Shown here: positions 1-10,757 of the stretch, one piece after another
Position numbering within the stretch: position 1 is the first letter of the stretch
Layout of the letters: every line of letters starts with the position of its first letter
NCBI GenBank assembly: GCA_013180625.2
Contig: SNVD02013097.1
Coordinates: 1 to 64,000 of the forward strand
Direction of reading: 5' to 3'
Source: Boswellia sacra
Lineage: Eukaryota > Streptophyta > Magnoliopsida > Sapindales > Burseraceae
DNA length: 64,000 nt
Notes under the pieces: model-generated
Told to the model about the DNA's origin: nothing
Seen by the model: the letters and a program-made list of their open reading frames with translations, nothing else
Databases searched by the model: none
Position numbers and translations under genes: made by a program

Positions 1-288
1 GCGTTCATGCATGGATGAGACCTATAATTCCTCTCCAACTGTTTTCCCAGCAACGTTAACTAAAGCTTTAGGAATAATGCCTAAAACTTGACTTCCTCTT
101 GAGTATGCAGTTGTTGACACACACCCCATTAACCCACGGTTACCTCCCCCCTAAATTAAATGAAGTTTTCTCTCAGCTAGAACCTTACCAAGATTATGAG
201 CTGCTTCTAAAAAAGCTATATCATTACCAGGCTGAGATCTACTAAATACACAAATATTTCGGAATCGACGAGCTTAGGTTCCCTCCAT
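1..288 (-). pseudogene. LONELY GUY (LOG)-type cytokinin riboside 5'-monophosphate phosphoribohydrolase, retropseudogene fragment
   Basis: Read leftward from an ATG at 288, one frame runs to the window edge and matches the N-terminal half of plant LOG enzymes, which release active cytokinin bases from their nucleotides. Visible landmarks are RNICVF near residue 10, FLEAAHNLGKVLAERKLHL, a glycine-rich GGGNRGLMG and LGIIPKALVNVAGKTVGEE. The catalytic PGGxGTxxE segment would lie left of base 1 and is not visible. The frame holds three in-frame stops: at codon 5, where a Tyr normally precedes GGG, and near the end. Plant LOG genes normally have introns across this stretch and none is present here, so a retroposed copy is the simplest reading. 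It lies on the same strand as the retrotransposon to its right. The family is confident from motif order; the retroposed origin is inferred. Confidence 0.8.
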
Positions 289-475
289 TTTGATACAACT
301 CACTAACTATGTATATGCAAATAAAGAACATGAGATGTATTTATAGAATGCAAAAAGGTGGTACAATAATGACATCTATATAGGTAGCTCAACTGTTTGT
401 CTAACAAACGTTGAAAATAAAAATAAAATAGAAACTCAAAAATAATAGCAAGAGTGCATATGTACAGGTAGTTGT

Positions 476-1079
476 GATTGTGGCTCACATCTTCCTCTGG
501 TTTTACGTCCAGTAATGGCTGAAACACCTTCTATGAGTTGGGGATATGCTTCCCATCCAATTTTCTTATAAATTGGCAAACAGGGTCGTTTTGAGTCAGA
601 TTCCCGAGACTATAGCGTTCTTGCTCTTCCCAAAATTGTGTCCATAATCTTAAAATCTCTCGATGCACAAGTCCACAAGGATGCATCTCAATAGTCAACA
701 AGATATTATCTAGAGACTCCTTACTCAGTCCATCCTTAATGAACTAAATCTTATCTTCTCGATTGACAGACACATATCCTAAAGAGCAACATCGCTTGTT
801 ACAGGTCCATCGTGCACATTTGTGACAAACTTGTAATTTATTTGCTCTTCGCTTTTTTGCGTAAGAGCTTTTACCCAAACCAGGCATGAAAGAAACAAAG
901 GCTTTTGAACATTCACCAGATAATCGAACTTTGGCTTCAATTAACCATCGTATATCAACAGGTAAACCCATGAGCATTAGCAATTTTAAACTTGCAAACC
1001 GTGCTTTGTAAATTTTGAGCAATGCATTTGGAGGAAGAAAAGGAAAATGTCTACGAAGGTTTGAAAGAATCGTATCCAT
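476..1079 (-). pseudogene. Unrecognised Cys-rich host-gene fragment with in-frame stops
   Basis: From an ATG at 1079 one frame runs for about 200 codons with stops at 744-746 and near 534; protein-like sequence continues in the same frame past both. The first 111 codons are basic and include LPPNALLKIYKARFASLK, GLPVDIRWLIEAK and a cysteine cluster, CHKCARWTCNKRCC, spaced like a zinc-binding site. The later part (GLVHREILRLWTQFWEEQERY) is amphipathic. I do not recognise the family. It is not an obvious gag, pol or env product and reads like a cellular protein, intronless and on the same strand as the LOG fragment and the retrotransposon. It may be a retroposed or transduced gene piece, or the decayed 3' end of a neighbouring gene. 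Confidence 0.5.
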
Positions 1080-1149
1080 TTTGAAAGGTAAAAGAATGCA
1101 CGATTTTTGTTTGGGTTACAGTTTTTAGGGAACTAAAAAACCGACTTAA

Positions 1150-1470
1150 TTAGTCACGGAGTACCGTATCCGCCACTTAACCGGGAAGTAAAATAAAACA
1201 CGTAAAAGAAAATAAAAGCAAAAACAGAAAATAAAGTAAAAATTATAGGACAAACATATAATAAAAGCAAGACAATGAGATAAAGAAAGCAAAAATAAAG
1301 TTAAGATATGGTACATATAGATGATAGAAACAAAGACAAAGTCAAGATATGGGGTAGATAAATAATAAAAGCAAGGCAATGAGATAATAAAAACAAAAAT
1401 AAAATCAAGATATGGTACAAAAGTCAAGATATGGTACAAAAGTCAAGATATGGTACAGATAGATGAGACA
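1150..1470. repeat. A-rich tandem repeats downstream of pol
   Basis: The phrase tcaagatatggtaca recurs at least four times. The last three copies sit in a 20-bp unit (aaaagtcaagatatggtaca). A longer unit of about 105 bp containing 'gcaaggcaatgagata' is present twice. The block lies just past the integrase stop codon at 1483 on the minus strand and is probably part of the retrotransposon's 3' non-coding region. Confidence 0.7.
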
Positions 1471-1482
1471 GATAGAACCTGA

Positions 1483-2505
1483 TTAATTAGGATAGACAGG
1501 AGGCTCAAGAGAGATCTCCTCGAGACACATAAACTGACTTTCCCTTTCCACATAATTTTTCAACCGTTGCCTATTAACTTTGAAAATTCGTCCATCAGTG
1601 GGGTCCTCAATCTCCACCGCTCTATTGGGAAAAACGTGCTTTACGACAAATGGTCCAGTCCATCGAGATCTCAACTTTCCAGGGTGTAAATGCAATCGAG
1701 AATCATAAAGATAAACCCGTTGATTTAGCTCAAAGTTTTTCCTCAAGATTTGTTTGTCATGAGCCGCTTTCATCTTAGCCTTGTAAATCTTGGAGTTGTC
1801 ATAGGCATCATTCCGCAATTCTTCTATTTCAGACAATTGTAACTTTCTTTGAAGACCTACAACACTCAAATCAAAGTTAAGGGCTTTAACAGCCCAATAA
1901 GCTTTATGTTCTAGCTTAACAGGTAAATGACAAGCTTTCACATAGACAACGTGATATGGAGACATTCCTAGGATAGTTTTGTAAGCAGTGTGGTATGCCC
2001 ATAATGCATCAGAAAGGTGTAAAGACCAATCTTTGCGATTCGGGTTAACAGTCTTTTCTAGAATCTACTTGACCTCCCTATTTACGAGCTCAACTTGCCC
2101 ATTTTTCTATGGGTCGTATGCGGTGGAAATCTTATGAAGAACACCATACCTGTGTATCAAAGCTTCAAAAGAACTGTTACAGAAATGTGTCCTTTGGTCA
2201 CTGATAATGACACGTACGGTACCATACCTAGACAACACGTTTTCTTTTAAGAACTTTACCACGGCTGTGTTATCATTAGTACGACAAACCACAACCTCCA
2301 CCCATTTGGACACATAATTAACAGCTAGAAGAATGTAAAGATAATCAAAAGATGCAAGAAAATGTCTCATAAAGTCAATACCCTAACAGTCAAATATCTC
2401 AATAATAAGTATAGGGTTAAGATGCATCATATGATGGCGAGCACCCAACTTTTGACATCTTTCACACGAACGACAAAAATCGTTAGTATCTTTGAACAAA
2501 GTAGG
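1483..2505 (-). pseudogene. Retrotransposon integrase region (broken)
   Basis: This continues the pol frame left of the stop near 2505. It holds the tail of the zinc-binding domain (FCRSCERCQ near 2460), the integrase core with VIISDQRTHFCN as the second acidic block, and NGQVELVNREVK with the third catalytic acidic residue. A C-terminal stretch follows ([20 protein letters not shown], then RWTGPFVV), typical of gypsy integrases. Stops occur near 2505, 2382, 2105 and 2070, so the protein is broken into at least four pieces. The last 160 codons (1483-1965) form the longest uninterrupted segment and end at a natural stop after EPPVYPN. Confidence 0.85.
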
Positions 2506-4093
2506 TCAGTATAGTCCATATTGTAAAATTTTCGCGACGGTATTTTTTATTGAGAAATGACCACTATAAGCAGCATTATTGCTAAAGTTTAAGACACTAG
2601 CAATTTCACTGTTAGGAATGCAACGTCGCATAATTTGGTCCAGACAATATTTGAAAAGATAAGAATCATCCCAATAAAAATTATGCACCTCGACCAAGAA
2701 CTTACGCTTATCTTGTGCACTCCAATTAGATGAAACTTCTCCGCAAACCAAGTAATTTACAATATGTGCATACCAATGTACTTGGCTTATAGTGAAAAAA
2801 TGGTCATTAAGGAAATCATCTTGAATGGGTTGGACATTAGTGGAATCATGGAACTCAAGACGAGATAAATTATCTGCTACAACATTTTCGACGCCCTTCT
2901 TGTCCTTAATAGTTAGATCAAATTCCTGCAAAAGAAGAATCCATCTAATTAGACGGGCCTTAGCGTCCTTTTTAGAAAAAAGGTACTTCAGAGCTGCATG
3001 GTCAGTAAACACAGTAATAGGTGAACCAATTAAATAAGAACGAAATTTGTCCAAGGCAAAAACAACAGCTAATAGTTCCTTTTCAGTAGTAGAATAATTC
3101 ATTTGAGCATCATTTAAGGTTCTACTAGCATAGTAAACAACAAAGGGTTTGCCCTCCCTTCTTTGACCAAGGACTACTCCTACAGCATAGTTACTGGCAT
3201 CACACATAATCTCAAATGGAAGGCTCCAATCAGGTGACTGCATAATAGGGGCAGTGGTGAGTTTGGCAATTAATGTCTGAAATGCGTCCTCACAAGCTTG
3301 AGTCCACACAAATTCAGCATCTTTCAATAAGAGGTTACACAATGGTCTAGATATAGAAGAAAAATTTTGTATAAACCTCCTATAAAAACCAGCATGCCCT
3401 AGAAAAGATCGGACATCTTTTATCGTTTTAGGTGTAGGTAATTTAGAGATCAACTCGATCTTAGCCTTGTCAACCTCCATTCCTCTTTCTGAAATAATGT
3501 GTCCCAAAACAATCCCAGAAGACACCATGAAATGACATTTTTCCCAATTAAGCACAAGTCCTTTTTCTTCACACCTACTCAAAACAGATTTTAAGTTAAG
3601 TAGACATGAATCAAAAGAGTTACCAAAAACAGTCAAATCATCCATAAAAACCTCCATGCATTTTTCAACCATGTCTGAGAAAATACTAAGCATGCAACGT
3701 TGAAAAGTAGCTGGTGCATTACATAATCCAAATGGCATCCTACGAAAAGCATAAGTACCAAAAGGGCATGTGAAGGTAGTCTTATCCTGATCCTCTAGAG
3801 CTATCTCTATCTGGTAATATCCTGAGTACCCATCGAGAAAGCAATAAAAAGGATGACCAGCTACACGTTCCAAAATTTGGTCAATAAAAGGCAATGGAAA
3901 GTAGTCTTTTCGGGTGGCTGTGTTTAATTTCCTATAATCAATGCACATCCGCCATCCGGTTACTACTAGTTGGAACAGACACTCCTTTATCATTTTGAAC
4001 CACAGTTACTCCAGATTTCTTAGGCACTACCTGTGTTGGACTTACCCATTGACTATCAGATATTGGATAGATTATACCTGCATCTAATAGTTT
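2506..4093 (-). pseudogene. Retrotransposon reverse transcriptase and RNase H (frameshifted)
   Basis: The open stretch 2506-3993 encodes the reverse transcriptase fingers and palm ([33 protein letters not shown]), the active-site box FMDD in [12 protein letters not shown], and the connection ([11 protein letters not shown]). RNase H follows, with [34 protein letters not shown] and [10 protein letters not shown]. The first residues of the integrase zinc finger come next. The beginning of reverse transcriptase (LLDAGIIYPISDSQWVSP) is in a different frame at 4090-3975, so a frameshift lies near 3970. A further stop separates it from the protease-coding segment at 4093. Confidence 0.9.
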
Positions 4094-5203
4094 TTAGACT
4101 TCTTTCTTTACCACTTCTTTCATTGTTGGATTAAGTCTTCTTTGGGGGTCTCTACGAGGTTGGGTACCTTCCTCTAGATGAATTCTATGGGAGCATATTA
4201 ATGGAGAAATACCTTTAATATCAGCTATAGTCCATCCTAGTGCAGACTTATGTTCTTTTAACAAGTTTATCAATTTTTCATCTTGTTCAACACTAAGTTC
4301 TGAAGAAATAATAACAGGAAAGGTATCACCTACTCCCAAGAAAACGTGCTTCAAACCTTTGGGCAATGGAGAAAGTTCAACTTTTGGAGCCTCTAAGTTA
4401 GAGGGTTTTGGCTTCTCTCTTCCACGAGGCAATTCTTCAAAGCGTGGTTGCCAAAATCGAGTCCTTTTATCCTGTGAGTCAAAAACACCAAACACATTAG
4501 TTGTATCATCAGGATAAAATAAATCTTCAAATTCAGAATCAAGAAGGTAGTCTAAAGAGTCAAAATCCTGTTTCCTATAAGTCTCCTCTGAGATAAGTGT
4601 GTCTATCATATATGAATGGTAGCAATCGTCCTCCTCTCGTGGTTGCTTTCCAATATGGAAAATATTCACCTCAAGAGTCATATTACCAAATGACAATTTC
4701 ATGAGACCGTTCCTGCAATTAATAAAAGCATTAGCAGTGGCAAGAAAAGGTCTCCCTAAAATAAGAGGAATTTTGGACTCCATATTAACCACAGACTGAG
4801 TATCGAAAACAAGAAAATCAACAAGGTAATAAAATTTATCAATCTGTAATAAAACATCTTCCACTATTCCCCGTGGTTTCTTGACTGATCGGTCGGCCAA
4901 TTGTAGAACTACGGATGTGGGTTTGATCTCTCCAAGTCCTAATTGTAAGTAAACCGAATAGGGCATGAGATTGACACTTGCTCCCAAGTCTAACAATGCT
5001 TGACTGATTTCATGTGTCCCAATCTGGCAGGAAATTGTAGGACACCCTGGATCTTTGTACTTGGGTGGGGTTTTCTGTTCAATGACTGCACTTACCTGTT
5101 CCGTCAAGAATGCAGTCTTCTTGACATGGTGCTTTCTTTTGATGGTGCATAGATCCTTGATAACTTTGGCGTAAGCCGGAACCTGTTTGATTACATGCAA
5201 CAA
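4094..5203 (-). pseudogene. Retrotransposon aspartic protease and N-terminal pol
   Basis: A 369-codon open stretch. It contains the pepsin-like active site as ALLDLGASVNLMPYS and a downstream flap region (PLILGRPFLATANAFIN), the usual arrangement in plant Athila/Tat polyproteins. It ends with the start of the reverse transcriptase (HRIHLEEGTQPRRDPQRRLNP). It is in the same frame as gag and is parted from it by one TAA codon near 5249, with coding-like sequence between. Gag and pol were therefore probably one polyprotein that gained a stop; alternatively this is a read-through arrangement. Confidence 0.85.
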
Positions 5204-5248
5204 GGGAAGATTAATCTTAACTTGTTTTAAGTGTTCTAGAATCTCACC

Positions 5249-6886
5249 TTAAACTTTCGAGTTTTTCCCATTAGATCTGAGAGCTTGGGGAAAAGGCACT
5301 GGAATCGAAAATTTCTTTTCAAGTTCTTTCTCAAAAATGTCCTCCTTTTGTGGGAGAACATCTTTGTTTTCCATGGTAGTGTTGATTGGCAATGTAGGCT
5401 CATTTAAGATCTTACCACTTCGAGTAGTGATGGCATTTACCTCTTTGAGATTTTGTGTGTCAGAAGTAGAGGCTTGTGCCATGTGTTGCCCTTTTGGATT
5501 AGATTGAGTTTGAGATGGAAACTTACCTCGCTCTTGTATGGTCAAAGCACTAGTTAGCTTAGTGATTTGACTTTTGATCTCCTTGTTCTCTTCCACCACT
5601 TGTGTAAGAACTGTTTCAAATTTTTGGTTCGTCTTATTTTGGGCCTCCATAAATGCTTGTAAGGTGTCCTCTAAGGAATTCCTAACTTGTGGTGCATTGT
5701 ATTGAGGTGCTTGATAAGACTTGGGTGGTTGTTGTTCCTGTTTCCATTGGTTGTTGTTTTGGGGGTTAGATTTCCAACTAAAGTTTGGGTGGTTTCTCCA
5801 GCTAGGGTTATAGGTTTCAGAATAGGGTGAATAAGGCTTTTTGTACATCCCTAAGGCGTTACATTGTTCCTCGTACACCCCTCTTATCTCACTGTAAGTT
5901 GGACAATCCTGAGCTAAGTGTTCCACCCCTCCACAAATAAAACATGGATCTTGTGATTCAACTTTAGCAACTGTATGGGTGACCTTCCTATCTTTGGTTT
6001 TCAAGACTTCCAATTCCCTAGTTAAGACTTCTAATTGGGCTTTAAGGTTGTCCTCTTCCCTAAGATGGTAAATTCCACTAGATCGTGACCTATTTGTGCT
6101 ATCTGTAGCACTAGGTCCAGTCCATGTGTGGGCTTTTTCAGCTAAGTCTTTGAGGAATTCTAAGGCTTCCTCAGGGTCTTTTTGAAGAAACTCCCCGTTG
6201 CACATCATCTCAACAAATTGGCGCTCCCTAATTGTTAGTCCCTCATAGAAGTAACTAACCAAGCGCCAATTTTCATACCCATGATGAGGACACATGTTTA
6301 ACAACTCTTTAAATCTCTCCCAAGTTTGGTACAAGGTTTCACTATCTTTTTGGGAGAAAGAGGAAATTTGTCTTTTCAGGCCGTTAGTCTTATGTTGTGG
6401 AAAATATTTGTTGAAAAACACTTGGGTCATTTCTGTCCAAGTTCCTATGGATCTCAGCCTTAAAGAGTATAGCCAACTCTTTGCCCTGTCTTTTAGAGAA
6501 AAAGGGAAAAATTTTAACCTGACAGAATCTATGGCATTGGCCTGACTATGAAAGGTGCCCACTACTTCTTCAAATTCTCTAACATGCACATACGGGTTTT
6601 CACTATCTAAACCATGAAAAGTTGGTAAAAGATGTATCATCCCAGGGTGAAAGTCCAATTTTGGTGTATTAGGTGGAAATATGATACATGATGGTGTGGC
6701 TGTGCGGGTAGGATGCAAGTAATCTTTTAGAGTTTTAACGGGGTTGTCCTCATGTTGGCTCATTGTATCAGAATTAGAAGATGAAGATGAACCAAGAATT
6801 GATTTTTCTTCGGTTGCAAAATCTTGTTGTGGTTCTAGTTCTGATTTTTTCATAAATCTCCCTCGTTTGTCTCTAGATTGCTTCAT
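5249..6886 (-). CDS. gag: Retrotransposon gag (capsid and nucleocapsid)
   Basis: 545 codons, open throughout. It forms the structural shell of the retrotransposon particle and binds its RNA. The central part (PTFHGLDSENPYVHVREFEEV, about residue 88; RAKSWLYSLRLRSIGTWTEM, about 133) is the retrotransposon-gag capsid domain. A zinc knuckle, CFICGGVEHLAQDC, lies near residue 317. An Asn/Gln/Trp-rich linker and a Lys/Glu-rich coiled-coil-like segment follow. The start was chosen at the first Met, 6886; a 700-base non-coding leader precedes it. The frame is intact although pol is broken, so Gag alone could still be made. Whether it is expressed is unknown. Confidence 0.88.
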   Translation of the reverse strand: MKQSRDKRGRFMKKSELEPQQDFATEEKSILGSSSSSNSDTMSQHEDNPVKTLKDYLHPTRTATPSCIIFPPNTPKLDFHPGMIHLLPTFHGLDSENPYVHVREFEEVVGTFHSQANAIDSVRLKFFPFSLKDRAKSWLYSLRLRSIGTWTEMTQVFFNKYFPQHKTNGLKRQISSFSQKDSETLYQTWERFKELLNMCPHHGYENWRLVSYFYEGLTIRERQFVEMMCNGEFLQKDPEEALEFLKDLAEKAHTWTGPSATDSTNRSRSSGIYHLREEDNLKAQLEVLTRELEVLKTKDRKVTHTVAKVESQDPCFICGGVEHLAQDCPTYSEIRGVYEEQCNALGMYKKPYSPYSETYNPSWRNHPNFSWKSNPQNNNQWKQEQQPPKSYQAPQYNAPQVRNSLEDTLQAFMEAQNKTNQKFETVLTQVVEENKEIKSQITKLTSALTIQERGKFPSQTQSNPKGQHMAQASTSDTQNLKEVNAITTRSGKILNEPTLPINTTMENKDVLPQKEDIFEKELEKKFSIPVPFPQALRSNGKNSKV

Positions 6887-7019
6887 ACATCACTCACAAT
6901 TTGTCTCTCTTTTTGTTTTTTTTTGTTTTTTTTTTTTACACAAGAAAGTTCTCAAATAAAGTCAAAAAGCAATAAGATAACAAAAGTTAGAGAGAATAAT
7001 AACAACAATAATAATAAAA

Positions 7020-7440
7020 CAAACAAGGTGGCAAAGCCAACCTTTGACAAGTATATATAGAAAAAAAAAATTAAAACAAATAACAAGTAAAGGCGGCAAA
7101 GCCGACCTTTAACAAGTAAAATAATAATAACAATAATAATAATAAAACAAACAAGGTGGCAAAGCCAACCTTTGACAAGTATATATAGAAGATAAAAAAA
7201 ATTAAAACAAATAACAAGTAAAAGAAATAAGGCGGCAAAGCCGACCTTTAACAAGTAATAACAATAATAATAATAATAAAACAAACAAGGTGGCAAAGCC
7301 GACCTTTAACAAGTAAAAGAAATAAGGCGGCAAAGCCGACCTTTAACAAGTAAAAGAAATAAGGCGGCAAAGCCGACCTTTAACAAGTAATAACAATAAT
7401 AATAATAATAAAACAAACAAGGTGGCAAAGCCAACCTTTA
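7020..7440. repeat. Leader tandem repeats, 'ggcggcaaagcc' family
   Basis: Eight copies of a unit with core ggYggcaaagccRaccttt start near 7026, 7091, 7155, 7231, 7289, 7325, 7363 and 7420. They are separated by variable aac/aat-rich spacers. The core is itself partly self-complementary (ggcggc...gccgac). The block lies between the primer-binding site and gag, where these elements carry their packaging and leader sequences. Confidence 0.85.
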
Positions 7441-7451
7441 ACAAGTAAAAG

Positions 7452-7556
7452 AAACAAGGTTAGTCAAAGTTAGAAAAATTAGGCAAATTAGTCAAAGTTA
7501 GGAAAATTAGGCAAATTAGTCAAAGTTAGGAAAATTAGGCAAATTATTCCAAGTTA
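7452..7556. repeat. 28-bp tandem repeat in retrotransposon leader
   Basis: About three and a half near-identical copies of a 28-bp unit built from attagtcaaagttagg and aaaattaggcaa. They directly adjoin the previous repeat block and lie about 55 bases from the primer-binding site. Confidence 0.8.
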
Positions 7557-7610
7557 GGCCAAAAAAAAAAAGGAAATAAAAAATACAAACCGTCTTTCGT
7601 CCATTTTACC

Positions 7611-7628
7611 TCCCCGGCAACGGCGCCA
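7611..7628 (-). other. Primer-binding site complementary to tRNA-Asp
   Basis: The plus strand reads tccccggcaacggcgcca, the 3' end of plant tRNA-Asp(GTC) including CCA. On the minus strand this is the 18-nt site where the tRNA would prime minus-strand cDNA. It lies five bases inside the LTR end at 7634. This placement fixes the element's orientation. Confidence 0.92.
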
Positions 7629-7633
7629 ATTTT

Positions 7634-9050
7634 TGGTTACGCCCAAAATATACCACAGTTATTGTAGTATACGTTGAGGTGTCGAATCCACAAGGAGGCC
7701 TTTGATAAAAGAGGTTAGTAAAACAAAAAATATAAAAGATAATAAAGATATAAAATTTAACTTTGAAGTGATTGGTTCTAAAGAAAATACAATGTTTAAT
7801 AATTGGAAACAATCGATGGTAATTAAGAAGTAAGGCATCGAGAATCACTTATATGTTTTGTAAATCTAATCTCCACTTTGATTTAATAATTATAACTCAA
7901 TTGAAAGTTTCACATCCCAAACAATCAATCGGAAAATATGTATAGTATAGCATAAATGATAAACACATGTATTTGATATGCATAAACTCTTTACAAGCAA
8001 TATTTACCAACAACATTCATCCTTACAAGTTATCCAAGAGCGACAATATATCACATGACAATATTGCAGTAAAAGATTAACTCATAAAACGAAACTACCA
8101 GTAACAATTATAATTCAACATGAATCACATAAAGAAAGCATGACTGAATTTATATGAAATTGAGAATTATAATTTCTGGATTAAAAAGAAATCACAAGAT
8201 GAGAAAGAGTTTAACACATAAACAAACATACAATCTTTATAGCCCTTGAGGTAGAATGAAAGTGGAGAAATAGATAAACTACACATACAAGTTCATCTCT
8301 AGCCTTACCAAGAGTTCTAGCCTAACTTACAATTCATTCTTATCATTTCTAAAGAGAAAATACAAGAGAAAATTGCAATATACAATGATAAAATGTGAAC
8401 TCAAATGATTTTTTCTCTCCTTTCATTCAATTCCTCAAGTTGTCCTTAAATAGGTGATGAAATGGAACTATTACACCAAACCTCCACCAATTTTTCTACA
8501 ATGTCGGCCACCAACTTGCAGCTACTTTTTGACCACCAAATGGACCGAATTGGGCTTTGTGGAAAACATGAAACTTGTAGCATTTTGTCTCAGCTTTCCA
8601 GGGCCACCAGATTCATGCAATTTGGACAAGTATTCTCTGAGATATGGCCCAAATACTGGACATGGGTCGGGCTGAGAAACAGCTACATTTTGGTTTTGTT
8701 GTGTCTCAATTTCGGCCCATCAAATGTTAGATTTTTGGGCTTTTGATTGTTCTTCAACTTTGTGTAAAATTGAGACATGTTGCTCCAGGTTCAATAATCT
8801 CTCCATTTTGATCTATAGATTGAGAGTTGTGTCCATTTTATTAAACCTGAAAAAAATGATTTCTATTAATCACAATTTAAGGACAATACTTTATTTCAAG
8901 ATAAAGACTAAAGAAAATGCAAAAGAAATGAAACAAATGTAAAAGAGGCATAAGCAAAATAATTATGCTAAAATATCATAAAAGCTTTATAATACTGTTC
9001 AATTAGCATTAATTATTTATGCTTAAGAGTGTACTTTCATGCGTTTATCA
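7634..9050 (-). repeat. 5' LTR of the Athila-type element
   Basis: 1417 bp. Read on the minus strand it begins TGATAAACGC and ends GCGTAACCA, with the canonical TG...CA ends. The inner end is set by the primer-binding site. The outer end is inferred from the TGATAA start, common in this clade, and from the change in sequence character beyond 9050. No second copy is visible in the window to confirm the outer boundary. Confidence 0.75.
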
Positions 9051-10320
9051 AGTCCCAACATACCAGTTATTGACTTTCTATAACTTGTAGCCCTGACACT
9101 GCTGATAGAACTGCAACTAGAAGAAAATAAATAAATAAATAATGAATAAAAATAAAAACATATATTAAAGGTAGAAATGTAAGGGTGCAACAAATTAAGG
9201 AAAATGCACTAACTATTGCTTTCTCGTTCTCATTATCCTCCAACTTCCCTATGAGTGCTGGAATAAACATAGAGACGAGAACTGCTCAAATCTATATATA
9301 CTACACCAAGAATTTGGTATCCTAATGCTAGATTCCTAGAAATGATAGAAAAGCGAAAGCTTACTGGATTCCAATCAAATAACAAAATTGGTACGGGAGA
9401 TCTTAATGGGCTCCAATCAAACAAGAATAGGAACTCAATTAGATCCCAGTAAATCAAATAATAAATTGCATCAAAGTTCATCAACAATAACCAAACACTT
9501 GATTCAAAACTTCAACCACTAGATCAAGATTCAGAGACACGGCCCAATTCGATTCAGAAGCAACTAAAAAAAACAGAGGAAGTAACCAGTTATACACAAA
9601 TCGCAAGAGCAAATCCACAACAACCTCCACATAACTCCTTTCATGAATTAGGGCCACGTAACCGAAACGGAATGGGAGAGAGAATTGACAATTTCTCCTG
9701 TAAAACTCCTAGAAGATAGCCCTGATAGACAACAATTTCTTTGCATTCCTCCATTTCGACATCCTCTTCTCAATGATAGGGTTTTTACAGGTAGAAGCTA
9801 AAAGTTGTAAACAAAAACAAATCGAGGAGATTTTATATTAGCAACCAACCCAAAGGTTCACATACCTCAATATTGGAAACTTCTTTGAGACGCTAACGAA
9901 TAGTGACAACATCTAAGAAAGGAAAGAATGAAATTTTTTCTGGTGTCGACAGCTTAGGGTTTCAATTTCATTTTTGGAGGAGATAGGAAATTTATTTGCA
10001 AGCGGCCGTAACAAATTAAGTGAAATGGTTTGTATAAGAGTGTAGTATAAGCCGTGATTTCTTGTTGTGGTTACGAGTGGTAGTGCATCTAGAGTAGGAG
10101 TTAAATCGGCTGATGGATGTTGGAGTTAAAAGAGATAGGACAAGTTGAAGGCTACTGTCTAGACGACGAGGAGATCAGTGACTTCAAATATATTTTGCCC
10201 TCCTTGCAGCAAAAACGATGTCGTTTTAGTGCTTTTATTTTCAAAAAAAAAAATCTACAGTTTTGGATTTACAACTTATATATTTTTTCCACTTTCTCAT
10301 TTCCTTTTTAATTTTAAAAT
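9051..10320 (-). other. Possible 5' end of a host gene cut by the LTR insertion
   Basis: On the minus strand the stretch reads like a plant leader: a CT-rich segment near 9,960 ending in aaaccctaag, an intron-like donor (gaggtatgtg near 9865), then a short frame beginning MEECKEIVVYQGYLLGVLQ near 9757. Closer to the LTR, a frame LVSMFIPALIGKLEDNENEKA near 9270-9210 looks protein-like. I cannot join these into a recognisable protein. The retrotransposon LTR begins at 9050 and would have severed anything further downstream. Treat this as a hypothesis. Confidence 0.25.
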
Positions 10321-10617
10321 TTAATAAGTCACTATTTAACCATGAAATTATATTATTTAATAGTAATTTTTTTTCACATTTCCAATTCATAGAGTTTTTT
10401 TTAAAATAAATATTGATTCATTTCCTTAACTTTCAATTTTTACATTGTTTTCATTTTTTAAATTTTTTTAGAATATTTTATTTTTCAATGGACTAAAATT
10501 AAATTTTTTTCTTATTTCATAAATAAATTAATTACATGTTATTTATTTTTAAATTTTATATATTTTATGAATTAATATAAAAAATTAAAAAATAATTTAA
10601 TTTATTCCTTATTTAAG

Positions 10618-10757
10618 GTTTTTGCAATATGCATTATTCCTTAGTTAAGGTTTTCGCGACGTGCATGTGTTGCACGTTGCCAAAAGGTAGCTTTTGCAAC
10701 GTGCACATGGTGCACGTTGCGAAAGACCTGTTGCCATAGACCTTTTTTCTTCTAGTG
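10618..10757. repeat. Orphan CACTA-like terminal sequence
   Basis: The segment ends in cttctagtg, whose complement is cactagaag. It contains alternating direct and inverted copies of gcaacgtgcac (near 10655, 10669, 10694 and 10710), the arrangement of CACTA subterminal repeats. I found no matching left end with a 3-bp target duplication, so it is probably a truncated relic. Confidence 0.4.

Larger units (their letters stand above)
1483..9050 (-). mobile_element. Athila-type Ty3/gypsy LTR retrotransposon, decayed, 3' LTR not in window
   Basis: Reading right to left the order is LTR (9050-7634), primer-binding site (7628-7611), leader with tandem repeats, gag, protease, reverse transcriptase with RNase H, then integrase. 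This domain order is that of Ty3/gypsy elements. The primer site matches the 3' end of tRNA-Asp and the protease motif is DLGAS, both usual in the Athila/Tat clade. No chromodomain is seen after the integrase. Pol is interrupted by several stops and one frameshift, so the copy cannot make its enzymes. No second copy of the LTR is found to the left, so the element either continues past base 1 or lost its 3' end. The five bases next to the right LTR end are agtcc, the half of a target duplication that can be tested. Confidence 0.9.

Noticed and set aside
9299..10757. A complete small CACTA element from tactacaccaagaa to cttctagtg
   Set aside because: The left end lacks the initial C, the two ends do not match well beyond CTA, and flanking triplets (tat/ata against aat) are not duplicated. 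Only the right end was kept as a feature.
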